Positions 39,663-50,386 are shown, counted from the stretch's first letter. The stretch is 64,000 nucleotides of DNA from Acetobacter persici JCM 25330 (GCF_000613905.1 NZ_BAJW01000005.1:1-64000); one strand, 5' to 3'. Numbers and translations: made by a program. The notes: generated by a model from the letters alone, not told the origin.

Positions 39663-42120
39663 CTAGCGCAGGGTAGCCCCTGTCGCTTTGGTGACTGCGG
39701 CAACAATACGCTCGGATACAGCTTCCAGTTCCGCATCCGTCAGGCTTTTGTCCACCGGCTGCAACGTCACTTCCACGCCCATGGAGCGGTGGCCTTCCGG
39801 CACGTGCTCGCCTTCATACAGGTCAAACAGACTAACATCAGAAACAAGAGCGCGGTCTGCGCCCTTCACAGCTTTCAGCAGTTTTTCCCCCGGCACATCG
39901 CGTGCCACCACAAAGGCAAAATCACGCCTGACCGGCTGGAAAGCCGAGAGTTTTGGCGCGCTCTTCTTGCGGCGTTTGGGTTCCGGCACGGCGTCCAGCA
40001 GGATTTCAAACCCTACCACCGGCACATCAATCCCTTCCGCCTGCAACAAAGACGGATGCAGTTCCCCAAAATACCCCAGCACCATTTTCGGCCCCTGACG
40101 CAGTACGCCAGAGCGGCCCGGATGGTACCATGAGGGCGCATCCGGCGTTGCACTCACGCCCTCAACCGCCACACCCAACTGTGTGAGCAGGTCAAGTGCG
40201 TCGGCTTTGGCCGCCCAGAGAGACACACTTGTGCTGGTCTGGCCCGGATAACGCGGCGTATGGCCCGTCCGCAAACCAGCGGCAATCTGCTGCTGCCCGT
40301 CTTCAGAGAACCCGGCCCCGATTTCAAACAGGCCCAGATCGGCCCAGCCGCGTGCGGCGTTGCGCTGGCTGGCCGCCACCAGATTGACCATGGGGGTCGG
40401 CCGCATCTGGTCCAGATCAGACGCAATCGGGTTCAGCAGGCGCAGACTATCCGGCGCACCACCAAACCGCAGCGCATCTTCATGCGAGACAAAGGAGAAC
40501 CCGACCGTTTCCACCAGACCACGCGCCGCCAGCACACGTCGGCACGGGCTGTACGGATCTGGCGCGGCGTAAGAGCCACACCCGGCACCACGCTCACGGG
40601 CGGCAGCGGCACCGGGGGCACCGCATCCAGCCCTTTCAGACGCAGGATTTCTTCCACCAGATCACTCTCGCTTCAATCTGCTCAACACCTTCGGCCGCAC
40701 GGGCCGCCTGATCGGCTGGCAGATCGCGCCCCTGAGCCAGAACCGGCTTCTGCGCAATATCGTTCCGCCAGGACGGCACGCTGGCCCGCACATGGGTTTC
40801 CGTTTTGTCCTGAACTTCAAAGCCCAGCTTTTCCAGCAGAGCGACGCTTTCCTCAGCAGGGACATCCAGCCCGCCCAGATCGCGCACGCGGCTGAAGCGC
40901 AGCGTCGCCTCACGCTGCCATGCAGGCGGCGCACCGGCAGAGACAACTTCACTGGCCTCACCACCGCACAGATCAACAACCATGCGGGTTGCAGCTTCCA
41001 TCGCTGCCACGGGCAGCGCCTGATCCACACCGCGCTCAAAGCGGTAGCTGGAGTCAGAAGACAGGCCCAGACGGCGGCAGCTCAGCGCGATATGCACCGG
41101 GTCAAACAGCGCACACTCAATAAAGACATCCATTGTGCCCTCATCCGCACCGGAGGCCTCTCCGCCCATAATGCCCGCGACGGACTGCACGCCGTTGGCG
41201 TCCGTAATCACGCAATCATCCGGGGAGACGGTGTAATCCTGCCCGTCCAGTGCTTTGAAGGTTTCTCCGGCACCGTGGCAGAGCGTCAGGCGGTTACCAG
41301 AAAGTTTTTTAATATCAAAGACATGCAGAGGGCGGCCGAGATCAAAACAGAAGTAGTTGGTAATATCCACCAGCGTGGAAATAGACCGCAGGCCAATGCT
41401 TTCCAGTTTACGCCGCAGCCAGTCCGGACTGGGGCCGTTCTTCACGCCGCGCACCGTACGGCCCAGCACCCACGGGCAGGCTTCCGGATAGGCGTTTTCC
41501 CACACAACCGGGGACTCAAACGTCCCTTCCACCGCTTCCGCCAGCCAGGGCCGCAGCGTGCCCAGACCAGCCGCAGCAAGATCCCGCGCAATGCCGCGCA
41601 CGCTCAGCGCATCACCCCGGTTGGGGGTAATGGCAATTTCAATCACCACATCATCCAGACCGGCAAAATCAGCGTAGGACTGGCCGGGGAAGGTCTCCTC
41701 CGGCAGTTCCGCAATACCGCCGCTCTCTTCGCCCAGACCCACTTCACGCAGGGAGCACAGCATACCGCCGCTCGCTTCCCCACGGATCTTGCCTTCCTTG
41801 ATGGTAATATCCAGCCCCGGCACATACGTCCCCGGCTTTGCAAAAATTACGGCAAGCCCGGCCCGGGCGTTTGGAGCCCCACACACAACCTGCACATCAT
41901 TCATGCCCGGCCCGGCATCCACCCGGCAGACCTGAAGGCGGTCGGCGTTCGGATGCTGCGTGGCTTCCAGAATACGGGCGGTCAGGAACGGCTCAAGAGC
42001 TGCCCCAGGATTTTCCACCCCTTCAACCTCAAGGCCGATCTGGTTCAGTTTGGCGCAGATTTCCTCAACCGTAGCTGAGGTTTCAAGATGGTCATACAGC
42101 CATGAAAGCGTAAATTTCAT
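39663..42120 (-). pseudogene. pheT: Phenylalanyl-tRNA synthetase beta subunit, two frameshifts
   Basis: Essential beta chain of PheRS, which charges tRNA-Phe. N-terminal B1 and tRNA-binding OB domains (MKFTLSWLYDHLET, PNADRLQVCRVD, VVCGAPNARAG), the B3/B4 region (GFERGVDQ-like YRFERGVDQALPV) and the C-terminal anticodon-binding fold (VRRDFAFVVARDVPGEKLL, LFDLYEGEHVPEGHRSMGVEVTLQP) are all present. The frame breaks near 40669 and again near 40541; one base added at each gives 819 residues, the normal length. Because the gene is essential and its two parts are excellent, these breaks are best taken as sequence errors. It starts 3 bases after pheS. Confidence 0.93.
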
Positions 42121-42123
42121 GTC

Positions 42124-43194
42124 TTACACCCCTTCGTGCAGCAGTGCGGGCGCAAGCGGGTCAGACCCGTAATGACGCAGCCAGCGGATATCACTCTCAT
42201 AAAACGAACGCAGGTCCGGAATCCCGTTCTTCAGCATGGTCAGGCGCTCCACCCCCATCCCGAAGGCAAAGCCCTGCCATTCCCGCGGGTCCAGCCCACA
42301 GTTGGCCAGCACGCGGGCATGGATCATGCCGGAGCCCAGGACCTCCAGCCAGTCCTCCCCATCCCCGATCTCACCCGTACGGCGGGACCAGCCGATATCC
42401 ACTTCCATGGAGGGCTCGGTAAACGGAAAGTAGGAGGAGCGGAAACGCACCGGCAGATCCGGCTTGTCAAAAAACACGCGCAGGAACTCAATCAGGCAGC
42501 CTTTCAAATGCCCGAGCGTAATGCCCTGCCCGACCACCAGACCTTCGCACTGGTGGAACATGGGGGAGTGGGTCGCATCATGGTCCGCACGATAGGTCCG
42601 GCCGGGGCAGATCACACGGATCGGCGGCTTCTGGCTCAACATGGTACGGATCTGCACGCCGGACGTCTGGGTGCGCAGCACGCGCGCGACATCCAGCCCC
42701 GGCACGGGCGGCAGATAGAACGTATCATGGTCGGTGCGTGCCGGGTGATGGTCCGGCGTGTTCAGGGCGGAAAAATTATGCCAGTCCGTCTCGATATCCG
42801 GCCCTTCCGCCACGCTGAAGCCCATGGAGCCAAAAATGGCCGTCATTTCTTCCACAGCGCGGCTGATGGGGTGCAGAGCGCCCTGTGCCGTTCCGGGCGG
42901 TGGCAGACTGATATCCACACGTTCCGCCACAAGTCGCGCTTCCAGTGCTGCGGCTTCCAGTTCCTGCCCGCGGCTTTCAATCGCGCGTGTGAGGTCATCC
43001 CGCAGGCGGTTCAGGGCACCGCCTCGGGCCTTGCGTTCATCCGGGGCCATTTTCCCCAGCGCCTTGAGCAGTGCCGTCAGGCGGCCCGATTTACCCAGTG
43101 TGCCCACACGCACGGCATCCCATGCCCGCATATCAGCCGCACCGGCCAGTTCCGACAGGACGTCCTGCCGGAGAATCTCAAGATCGTCGCTCAT
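42124..43194 (-). CDS. pheS: Phenylalanyl-tRNA synthetase alpha subunit
   Basis: 356-residue catalytic alpha subunit of PheRS. N-terminal coiled-coil, then the class II core: motif 1 region (HPISRAVEEMTAIFGSMGFSVAEGPDIETDWHNF region), motif 2 RTYRADHDATHSPMFHQ and motif 3 GFAFGMGVERLTML. Intact and full length. It precedes pheT by 3 bases. A terminator lies between rplT and pheS, so pheST probably has its own promoter in the 95 bases before its start. Confidence 0.96.
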   Translation of the reverse strand: MSDDLEILRQDVLSELAGAADMRAWDAVRVGTLGKSGRLTALLKALGKMAPDERKARGGALNRLRDDLTRAIESRGQELEAAALEARLVAERVDISLPPPGTAQGALHPISRAVEEMTAIFGSMGFSVAEGPDIETDWHNFSALNTPDHHPARTDHDTFYLPPVPGLDVARVLRTQTSGVQIRTMLSQKPPIRVICPGRTYRADHDATHSPMFHQCEGLVVGQGITLGHLKGCLIEFLRVFFDKPDLPVRFRSSYFPFTEPSMEVDIGWSRRTGEIGDGEDWLEVLGSGMIHARVLANCGLDPREWQGFAFGMGVERLTMLKNGIPDLRSFYESDIRWLRHYGSDPLAPALLHEGV

Positions 43195-43289
43195 GAAACC
43201 TCACACGAGAGGGGAAAATGCTATGAGGCGGATAGCCGCTCAGCCGCGCGGAGAAAACCCCCAAGCCGGAAAAACAGCCGCCTGAACAG

Positions 43290-43319
43290 AAAAAGGCCGC
43301 CCTTGCGGACGGCCTTTTT
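43290..43319. terminator. Hairpin terminator between rplT and pheS
   Basis: GAAAAAGGCCG pairs with CGGCCTTTTTC around a 10-base loop, with T-runs on both strands. It separates the rpmI-rplT transcript from pheST. It could also act as an attenuator for pheST, but no clear Phe leader peptide lies upstream of it. Confidence 0.85.
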
Positions 43320-43341
43320 CAGAGCAAATCGGCCAGAAGCC

Positions 43342-43701
43342 TCAGGCAGCCAGAGCCGCCTGAGCTTTCTTCACGATTTCCGCAAACGTTGCGGCGTCAT
43401 CAAAAGCGATGGCGGCCAGAACTTTACGGTCGATTTCAATGCCAGCCTTGTCCAGACCGTTGATGAAACGGCTGTAGGTCAGGCCGTGCTCACGCACAGC
43501 AGCATTGATACGCTGGATCCACAGAGCGCGGAATTCGCGCTTTTTGTTCCGGCGGTCGCGGTATGCGTACTGGAGAGACTTTTCAAGCCGTTCCAGAGCA
43601 ATACGGTAGTTTGTAGAAGACCGGCCACGGAAGCCCTTGGACATGTCCAGGACTTTTTTGTGACGGGCGTGGGTTGTTACACCGCGTTTTACACGTGCCA
43701 T
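43342..43701 (-). CDS. rplT: 50S ribosomal protein L20
   Basis: 119-residue rRNA-binding protein needed for 50S assembly. It begins [24 protein letters not shown]-like and has the conserved [12 protein letters not shown] and [24 protein letters not shown] segments. Intact. It lies 3 bases after rpmI. Confidence 0.97.
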   Translation of the reverse strand: MARVKRGVTTHARHKKVLDMSKGFRGRSSTNYRIALERLEKSLQYAYRDRRNKKREFRALWIQRINAAVREHGLTYSRFINGLDKAGIEIDRKVLAAIAFDDAATFAEIVKKAQAALAA

Positions 43702-43704
43702 ATC

Positions 43705-43917
43705 TCAGATGCTCCTCAAACCAGCCCGTAGTGCCCACTGCTTGACGGTACGGCCGTCCTGCGGTGTCATCACCTGTGCGCCACGGTTGCTGCGCTTCAT
43801 TTTCTGCGGACGCTTGATCATCCCGTGACGCTTACCGCACGGACCTGAGAGCACCTTGCCGGTCGCGGTGATTTTGAACCGCTTTTTGACCGACGATTTG
43901 GTCTTCATCTTGGGCAT
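43705..43917 (-). CDS. rpmI: 50S ribosomal protein L35
   Basis: 70-residue protein from ATG 43917 ([20 protein letters not shown]), chosen for its AGGAGTAA site and family length; the frame is open upstream but not conserved. It leads the rpmI-rplT unit. infC, which usually precedes rpmI, is not upstream here; a divergent dehydrogenase gene is. Confidence 0.96.
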   Translation of the reverse strand: MPKMKTKSSVKKRFKITATGKVLSGPCGKRHGMIKRPQKMKRSNRGAQVMTPQDGRTVKQWALRAGLRSI

Positions 43918-44334
43918 TTCTTTACTCCTGAAAGCTCGAACCGCGTCCCTCTGCTGCCAGAGCGACAAAACACGGCCGGGCATGCCCCACAAGCCCGGAC
44001 GCGTGTAACGAAGCCGCTCACATAACGGAAAGCGTTCAGAGTTTCAAGCGGCATGTGAGCGGGATTTTTCAACAAGGGTATGGTAAGCTCACTCATACGT
44101 CAGATCTTTCCCGCCTCCGGGCAAAGCCGTGCGCCCCCTGCCGCCGCACGCCGGAAAGACCGCGCGCAAGGCTGCGTTTCTGCATTCCGCAGGCAACCTG
44201 CCTCCGCCCCGCGCTTTACTCTGACCAACAGGGGCCTGTGTGGCACAACGAGCCAGTGCGCTGTGGTTAAACGATTTTCTTTCTGCCCCAGACTGGCCCC
44301 ACAACAGAATACTGGCCTTACAACAGAATGAGGT
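43918..44334. other. 417-base divergent spacer upstream of rpmI and mannitol dehydrogenase
   Basis: No convincing gene. Open frames on both strands here lack conserved sequence. It must contain the rpmI promoter and leader (leftward) and the promoter of the dehydrogenase (rightward; GAGG just before ATG 44335). No L20-binding leader structure could be established by eye. Confidence 0.5.
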
Positions 44335-45819
44335 ATGCCGATTTCCATGATTGCCCTTTCCAGCACCACACTCCGCCAGCTTCCGCCGCAGGTTCTCACC
44401 CCCGCCTATGACCGCAGCAAAACCACACCGGGCATCGCCCATCTGGCGGTCGGCAATTTTCACCGGGCACATCAGGCACTCTATGTTGATCGGGTCCTGG
44501 CGCGTCCCGGCCAGCAGGACTGGGCAATTGTCGGGATCGGACTGCGTGACAACGCACGGGAAACCCGCCGCGCCGCCATCATGGCGGAACAGAACGGCCT
44601 TTATACCCTGACGGAATTTGCCCCGGACAACACACACACCATCCGCGTTCTGGGTGCCATTACAGAGTATGTGCAGGCCGCAAAGGACCGCGCCGCCGCC
44701 ATCCGCCGCCTCGCAGACCCCACCATTAAAATTGTCAGCCTGACCATTACCGAGGGCGGCTATTATGTGGATGCGAGCGGGAAATTCATGCTGGATGACC
44801 CAGCCATTGCTGAAGACCTCAAACGCGCCGTGCCTGAAACTGCCTTCGGGCTGGTAACGGAAGCCCTGCGCCTGCGACGCGATAACGGCACCGGCCCCTT
44901 TACCGTCATGACTTGTGACAACCTGCGGGACAACGGCACCGTCGCCCGCGCGGCCTTCTGCTCCTTTGCAGAAGCGCGGGACCCGGCACTGGGCGCGTGG
45001 ATCAGGGAAAACGTCACCTTCCCCTCCACCATGGTAGACCGCATCACGCCGTCAGTCTCTGAGGCCGACGTGGCGCGGCTGGATGCCTTGAGCGGCGTGG
45101 CCGACCAGATGCCGCTGTTCGCGGAGGACTTCACCCAGTGGGTGATTGAAGACAAATTCTGCGCGGGCCGCCCGGAACTGGAAGCCGTCGGGGTGGAGTT
45201 TACGGATGATGTCGGGCCGTATGAGCAGGTCAAACTGCGGATGCTCAACGCCTCCCACTCCATGCTCGCCCTGCCCGGCCTGCTGATGGATTATGATACC
45301 GTCCCGCACGCCATGGCCGACGCAGGGCTTGTCACCCTGCTGGAGCAGTTTCTGGCACAGGATGCCAGTCCATCCATCACCCCGCCAAAAGGCGTGTCTC
45401 TCAGCGACTACGCCCATCAGGTCCTGCACCGCTTCCGCAATCCGGCGGTTGGGGATCAACTTCTGCGCATCGCCTCTGATAGCGCATCAAAACTGCCGGT
45501 TTTCTGGACCGATACCATCAAAGGTGTGCTGAAAGCCGGTACTGACCACCGGCGCATCGCGTTCGGAGTGGCCTGCTTCCTTGAATATCTGCGTGGTCAG
45601 ACCGAGAGCCAGAAGACGTACAAACTTTCCGAACCCGGCCTGCCGGATGCCGCCAGAGCACTGGCGCTGGAGGATGATCTGGCAACAGGCCTGACCATGC
45701 CGGTTTTTGCGGGGTGGAATCTGGAGCAGTATCCGGCTTTTGTGGAGGACGTCGTCCGACTGCGCCGTAGCATCCGCACACAGGGTGCGCGCCAGACACT
45801 TACGCAACTCGGACTATAA
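44335..45819 (+). CDS. Mannitol 2-dehydrogenase-type long-chain polyol dehydrogenase
   Basis: 494-residue NAD(P)-dependent enzyme of the mannitol dehydrogenase / fructuronate reductase family, interconverting a polyol and a ketose (mannitol/fructose most likely). Seen: HLAVGNFHRAHQALYVD (nucleotide-binding N-terminus), ITEGGYY, VMTCDNLRDNG, and the catalytic K-x4-N-x2-H motif in QVKLRMLNASHSML. The length fits mannitol 2-dehydrogenase. Starts at 44335 and 44347 are both possible. Acetic acid bacteria commonly have this enzyme. A related tagaturonate or fructuronate reductase cannot be fully excluded. Confidence 0.85.
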   Translation: MPISMIALSSTTLRQLPPQVLTPAYDRSKTTPGIAHLAVGNFHRAHQALYVDRVLARPGQQDWAIVGIGLRDNARETRRAAIMAEQNGLYTLTEFAPDNTHTIRVLGAITEYVQAAKDRAAAIRRLADPTIKIVSLTITEGGYYVDASGKFMLDDPAIAEDLKRAVPETAFGLVTEALRLRRDNGTGPFTVMTCDNLRDNGTVARAAFCSFAEARDPALGAWIRENVTFPSTMVDRITPSVSEADVARLDALSGVADQMPLFAEDFTQWVIEDKFCAGRPELEAVGVEFTDDVGPYEQVKLRMLNASHSMLALPGLLMDYDTVPHAMADAGLVTLLEQFLAQDASPSITPPKGVSLSDYAHQVLHRFRNPAVGDQLLRIASDSASKLPVFWTDTIKGVLKAGTDHRRIAFGVACFLEYLRGQTESQKTYKLSEPGLPDAARALALEDDLATGLTMPVFAGWNLEQYPAFVEDVVRLRRSIRTQGARQTLTQLGL

Positions 45820-45831
45820 CTCTTGTTATAA

Positions 45832-45873
45832 CGGAAAGGGTCTGCTTTATGAAAGTAAAGCAGACCCTTTCCG
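45832..45873. terminator. Perfect 18-bp hairpin after the mannitol dehydrogenase gene
   Basis: CGGAAAGGGTCTGCTTTA and its exact complement TAAAGCAGACCCTTTCCG flank a 6-base loop, 12 bases after the stop codon. There is no T-tract, so it may act as an RNA-stabilising or protein-binding element as well as a terminator. Confidence 0.7.
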
Positions 45874-45899
45874 CCTTACCTTGCGCCCTTACCTTGCGC
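45874..45899. repeat. Exact 13-bp tandem duplication
   Basis: CCTTACCTTGCGC occurs twice back to back directly after the long hairpin. The rest of the spacer to 46244 is AT-rich and shows no gene; it should hold the promoter of the dehydrogenase operon. Confidence 0.6.
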
Positions 45900-46244
45900 A
45901 CAGCAAAACAGCCCGCTCACTCTCTCACAGCCGTCTTTTTATTACGCTACAGACGCATGCCTTACATGCAAAACAGACGCTGTCCATATACACGTAAATA
46001 TAGTCAAGAGAGAAACTGGCCGTTTTCCATAACATTCTCGTGTTTCAAATAAATCTTATTCAGGTTTTACCGCTTCACGCACAAACCTATGCGTTTATTT
46101 GCGGACCAAATCCAGATAAGTTTTGTCCACTATTAAATAACAGACCTTCAGACGGCAGGTTCCCGGACCTCCCGAAGAGGGAGACTGGGCGTTTTCAGTC
46201 TTTCAGCTTCGGCTGGCTGTCGTATGCACAGGATTGGGGGTAGA

Positions 46245-47575
46245 GTGATTAAACGTCTCTTAGCAGGAGCTGTCGGGGCTGGTGTCCTGGGTGGGCTCGG
46301 GTTTCTGTATTATGCCTGGTATCCGCCGATTGCTACAATACAGCCGCCGGCTGCCAGCAGCTTTTCCGCCGAGCAGATTGACCGCGGCCGCATTGTCGCG
46401 GCTGAAGGCTATTGCGCGGAATGCCACACCCGCACAGATAATGGCGGCGGGCCTGAGCTTGCCGGTGACTACAAGATGGAAACCCCGTTCGGGGCAATCT
46501 ATTCTTCCAACATCACCCCGGACCCGGAAATGGGGATTGGCGCATGGTCGGAAGAGGCTCTGCGCCGCTCCCTGCGTTACGGTGTCTCCCGTCAGGGTGT
46601 GCATCTGATCCCGGCTTTCCCGTACGATCACTTCACCAAAATGACGGATCAGGACATTTCTGATCTGTATGCCTATCTGATGACGCGCCCCGCCGTGCAT
46701 ATGGCCCGCCGTCCGAATGAACTACCCTTCCCGCTCAGCCTGCGTATTTTTCAGGCGGGCTGGAAGCTGATGTTCTTCACCCCCGGCGTCTACAAACCCG
46801 ACCCCAGCATGATGCGCTGTGGAACCGTGGTGCCTATCTGGCGGAAGGCAATGCCCATTGCGGCGCCTGTCATACGCCCCGCAACCTGATGGGGGCCGAA
46901 AAGAAGGGCTCCATGTATGATGGCGCTGTGGTGGATGCGTGGATTGCCCCCCCGCTGAACGACAAGAACCCGACGCCCACCACATGGACGGAAGACGAGC
47001 TGTACCAGTATCTGCGCTTTGGCGTAGCCCCGCTGCACGGCCCGGCTGGTGGCCCCATGTCCCCCATCCCGCACCGCTTCCTCTCTCAGGTGCCCGATTA
47101 TGATGTGCATGCCATTGCACATTACTATGCGGATGTGGACCACGCGGCAGAACGGCAGGGGCATGACAAGGCCGCCCTCGCCCGCGCCATGGAGCAGTCC
47201 AAAAAAGATCTGATCGGCCCGAATACGCTGGACCCGGATGCCCGCCTGTATCAGGGCGCCTGTGGGGCCTGCCATTACAACGCGGCCCCCATGCCCGTGC
47301 TTGGCCGCCCGGATCTGGCGCTGAACAATGCGCTGTGGCTGGATGAGCCGACCAACCTGTATCAGGTCATGCTGCACGGTCTGACGGCTGAAGAAGGTCA
47401 GTCCGGCGTTGCCATGCCCAGCTTCTATAACGCTCTGTCCGACGCAGATATGGCCCGTATCGCCGCCTACCTGCGCCGCACCCGCACCACGCTGCCGCCC
47501 TGGACAGACCTTGAGAAGAAAGCTGCGGAAATTCGCAAGACCGTTAAAACCCTTCCTGTCAATTCTTCTCACTAA
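46245..47575 (+). pseudogene. Membrane-anchored triheme cytochrome c subunit of a dehydrogenase, one frameshift
   Basis: Electron-transfer subunit passing electrons from the molybdenum enzyme to ubiquinone. GTG 46245 (GGGGG upstream) or ATG 46224 starts a hydrophobic anchor (LLAGAVGAGVLGGLGFLYYAWYPP). Three heme sites are visible: CAECH (about residue 55), CGACH (about 205) and CGACH (about 340). The second is destroyed in the raw frame: near 46808 CCCAGCATGATG lacks one C, and repair gives a 443-residue protein. First gene of the operon with the [2Fe-2S] and molybdopterin subunits. The set resembles membrane aldehyde dehydrogenase complexes of acetic acid bacteria. Confidence 0.88.
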
Positions 47576-47595
47576 GGCGGCACACGGAGCCACTC

Positions 47596-48069
47596 ATGAT
47601 TAAGTTCAAACTCAATGGCCGTGACGTTTCCGTCGATGTGCCGGAAGATACCCCCCTGCTCTGGGCCCTGCGTGACGAGCTGGACCAGACAGGCACCAAA
47701 TTTGGCTGTGGCGTCGGCCAGTGCGGCGCCTGCACGGTGCATGTTGGCGGCCGCGCCACGCGCTCCTGCATCACGCCGGTCAGCTCCGTTGAAGGGGCTG
47801 AGATTACCACGATTGAAGGCCTGCACCCCGAGGGTGAACACCCTGTGCAGGTGGCATGGCGGGACATTCAGGTTCCGCAGTGCGGTTACTGCCAGTCCGG
47901 CCAGATCATGCAGGCCGTCAGCCTGCTGAAGGACTATCCGGACCCGACGGATGAAGAAATTGACGGCGTAATGGGCGGCAGCCTGTGCCGCTGCATGACG
48001 TATGTCCGCATCCGCAAGGCCATCAAAAAAGCCGCCGCCGCCATGCGTGAGGAGAAGTCTAATGGGTAA
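47596..48069 (+). CDS. [2Fe-2S] subunit of molybdopterin dehydrogenase (aldehyde dehydrogenase type)
   Basis: 157 residues with two [2Fe-2S] domains of the xanthine-oxidase family: plant-type ferredoxin CGVGQCGACTVH (about residues 38-50) and the helical domain PQCGYCQSGQIMQ...SLCRCMTY (about 95-135). It relays electrons from the molybdenum site to the cytochrome c. It starts 20 bases after the cytochrome gene and overlaps the large-subunit start by 8 bases. Confidence 0.93.
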   Translation: MIKFKLNGRDVSVDVPEDTPLLWALRDELDQTGTKFGCGVGQCGACTVHVGGRATRSCITPVSSVEGAEITTIEGLHPEGEHPVQVAWRDIQVPQCGYCQSGQIMQAVSLLKDYPDPTDEEIDGVMGGSLCRCMTYVRIRKAIKKAAAAMREEKSNG

Positions 48070-50386
48070 ACTGGAACGCATTGCAGCCCGGCAGGACCGT
48101 GCGGCCGGACGTGGCCCGACCCGCCGCGGCGTGCTGCTGACAGGCCTTGGCTCCGCGTTCATGTTCGGGTTTGCACGGGAGGCTTCCGCCGCCCAGACTT
48201 TCCCGCAGAACAGCAGCCTGCCCGGCAATGGCGCGTTTGAACCCACCGTCTGGTGCTCCATCGGGCCGGATGGCGTCGTCAACGTCAACATCATCCGTGC
48301 GGAAATGGGCCAGCATATCGGCACCGCCCTCGCCCGTATCATTGCGGATGAAATGGAAGCCGACTGGGATAAAGTCCGCATTACCTACGTGGATACAGAC
48401 CCGAAATGGGGCCTGATGGTCACCGGCGGGTCATGGTCCGTGTGGATGACGTGGGATGTCTTCCGTCAGGCCGGTGCGGCCGCCCGCACCGTGCTGGTGG
48501 AAGAAGGCGCTAAACTGCTCGGCACCTCCGCCGCCAGTTGCGTTGCCCGTAATGGCCGGGTGGTTGCAGGCAACCGCTCCGTCTCCTTTGGGGACATTGT
48601 CAGCCATGCGCGCCCCACGCGGTCCTTCACACCGGATGAGATGGCCAAGCTGCCGCTCAAACCGCACTCTGAACGCCGTCTGATTGGTAAGGAAGTCCGG
48701 GCGCTGGATATTCCGGCCAAAACGGATGGCACCGCCATTTACGGGATCGACGCCAAGCTGGACGGCATGGTGTATGCGCGACCCAAACTGCCGCCCACGC
48801 GCTATGGCTCCAAAGTCGTCTCCGTGGATGACAGTGAAGCCAAAAAGATCAAAGGCTATCTCCGCTACATCGTTCTGGAAGACCCGTCCGAAACGGTGCC
48901 CGGCTGGGTGGCGGTTATTGCCTCCACCTATCCTGCCGCCATCCGCGCAACCGACGCACTGAAAGTCACGTGGACACCGGGCAAGACGGCCAATGTCTCG
49001 GAAAAAGACATTCTCGAACATGGTCGCAAGCAGATTGCCGAAAAAACCGGCGGCACCTGCGTGTTCAATGATGATGGCGTGGATGCGGCTTTCTCCTCCG
49101 CCAAACAGGTTTTTGAACGCACCTATACCTGCGCCTCCGTGCTGCATTACCAGCTTGAGCCGATGAATGCTCTGGCCCGCCTGCAGGATGGCAAATGGGA
49201 AATCCATTGCGGCAACCAGTGGCAGTCCCTGTTCCTGCCGGTAATTGCCAAGGCTCTTCAGGTTAAAGAATCCGACGTTATCATGCGCAGCTATCTGCTG
49301 GGCGGTGGCTTTGGCCGACGCCTGAACGGGGATTACGCGGTTCCCGCTGCTCTGATTTCCAAGGCGCTGGACGGCAAGCCGGTCAAACTGATCCTCACCC
49401 GCTCGGATGATATGCAGTTTGACTCCTTCCGCTCCCCGTCCATCCAGACGGTGCGCGTGGCGCTGGACGACCAGAAAAACCTCAAAGGCTGGCAGCACCA
49501 TGCCTCCGCAGGCTGGCCGACCCGTGTTATGGCAGCCGCCTTCATGGAAAAAGGTGCTGACGGCAAACCGTATGATCAGTTCGCCATTGCAGGCGCTGAC
49601 CACTGGTATGATGTCGGCCCGATGCGTGTCCGCGCGCTGGATAATGATCTGGCAGACGCCACGTTCCGCCCCGGCTGGCTGCGTTCCGTGAGTTCCGGCT
49701 GGACGCCATGGGCGCATGAAGCATTTCTGGATGAACTGGCGCATGACCTCGGCCATGACCCGGTTGAGTTCCGCCTCTCCCTGCTGACAGCCAAAGGCCG
49801 CAACGCGGGCAAGGCACCGGATTCCGTTGGTGGTGCGACCCGTCAGGCCAATGTGCTGAAGCGTCTGGTGGAAAAATGCGGCTATGGTAAAGCCCAGTTA
49901 CCGCCTGATACCGCCATTGGCATTGCGACCACCTTCGGGCAGGAACGCGCGATGCCGACATGGACGGCGGGGGCTGTACAGGTCCATGTGGACCGCAAAA
50001 CCGGCGCTGTCACCTGCCAGAAAATCTGGCTGGTGCTGGACGCCGGAACCATTGTGGACCCGGATGGCGCCATGGCCCAGACGGAAGGTGGCGCTCTGTG
50101 GGGCCTGAGCATGGCGCTGTTTGAGAACACCGAAATTGAAAACGGCACCGTGCGGGACCGTAACCTGAACACCTACACCCCGCTCCGCATTACCGATATC
50201 CCGGAGATGGATATTGAATTTGTGGACAGCACGGAAAAGCCCATGGGTCTGGGCGAACCGGGGGTCACGACCATTGGTGCAGCCATTGCTAATGGCGTGT
50301 TCAATGCCGTGGGTGTCCGCCTGCGCCACCAGCCCATCCGCCCCGCAGATGTTCTGAAAGGCCTTTCAGAGAAAAAACCTGCATAA
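48062..50386 (+). CDS. Molybdopterin-binding large subunit, TAT-exported (aldehyde dehydrogenase / isoquinoline oxidoreductase type)
   Basis: 774-residue catalytic subunit. ATG 48062 with GAGGAGA upstream is chosen; earlier frame is the end of the small-subunit gene. A twin-arginine signal (TRRGVLLTGLGSAFMFGF..ASA) sends it to the periplasm. Xanthine-dehydrogenase-like elements are LGGGFGRRLNGDY (molybdopterin loop), LTRSDDMQFDSFRSPS and a GEPGVTTIGAAIANGVFNAVGVR C-terminal motif with the catalytic Glu region. With the cytochrome and Fe-S subunits it should oxidise aldehydes at the periplasmic face. The exact substrate is inferred from host type. Confidence 0.9.
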   Translation: MGKLERIAARQDRAAGRGPTRRGVLLTGLGSAFMFGFAREASAAQTFPQNSSLPGNGAFEPTVWCSIGPDGVVNVNIIRAEMGQHIGTALARIIADEMEADWDKVRITYVDTDPKWGLMVTGGSWSVWMTWDVFRQAGAAARTVLVEEGAKLLGTSAASCVARNGRVVAGNRSVSFGDIVSHARPTRSFTPDEMAKLPLKPHSERRLIGKEVRALDIPAKTDGTAIYGIDAKLDGMVYARPKLPPTRYGSKVVSVDDSEAKKIKGYLRYIVLEDPSETVPGWVAVIASTYPAAIRATDALKVTWTPGKTANVSEKDILEHGRKQIAEKTGGTCVFNDDGVDAAFSSAKQVFERTYTCASVLHYQLEPMNALARLQDGKWEIHCGNQWQSLFLPVIAKALQVKESDVIMRSYLLGGGFGRRLNGDYAVPAALISKALDGKPVKLILTRSDDMQFDSFRSPSIQTVRVALDDQKNLKGWQHHASAGWPTRVMAAAFMEKGADGKPYDQFAIAGADHWYDVGPMRVRALDNDLADATFRPGWLRSVSSGWTPWAHEAFLDELAHDLGHDPVEFRLSLLTAKGRNAGKAPDSVGGATRQANVLKRLVEKCGYGKAQLPPDTAIGIATTFGQERAMPTWTAGAVQVHVDRKTGAVTCQKIWLVLDAGTIVDPDGAMAQTEGGALWGLSMALFENTEIENGTVRDRNLNTYTPLRITDIPEMDIEFVDSTEKPMGLGEPGVTTIGAAIANGVFNAVGVRLRHQPIRPADVLKGLSEKKPA

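Noticed and set aside
43195-43340. Phe-codon leader peptide attenuator for pheST
   Set aside because: The hairpin lies before any Phe-rich short frame on the transcript, so the order needed for attenuation is wrong; it serves better as the rplT terminator.
48431-49756. 441-aa minus-strand ORF inside the molybdopterin subunit
   Set aside because: Antisense of a well-recognised coding sequence; no conserved motif or start signal.
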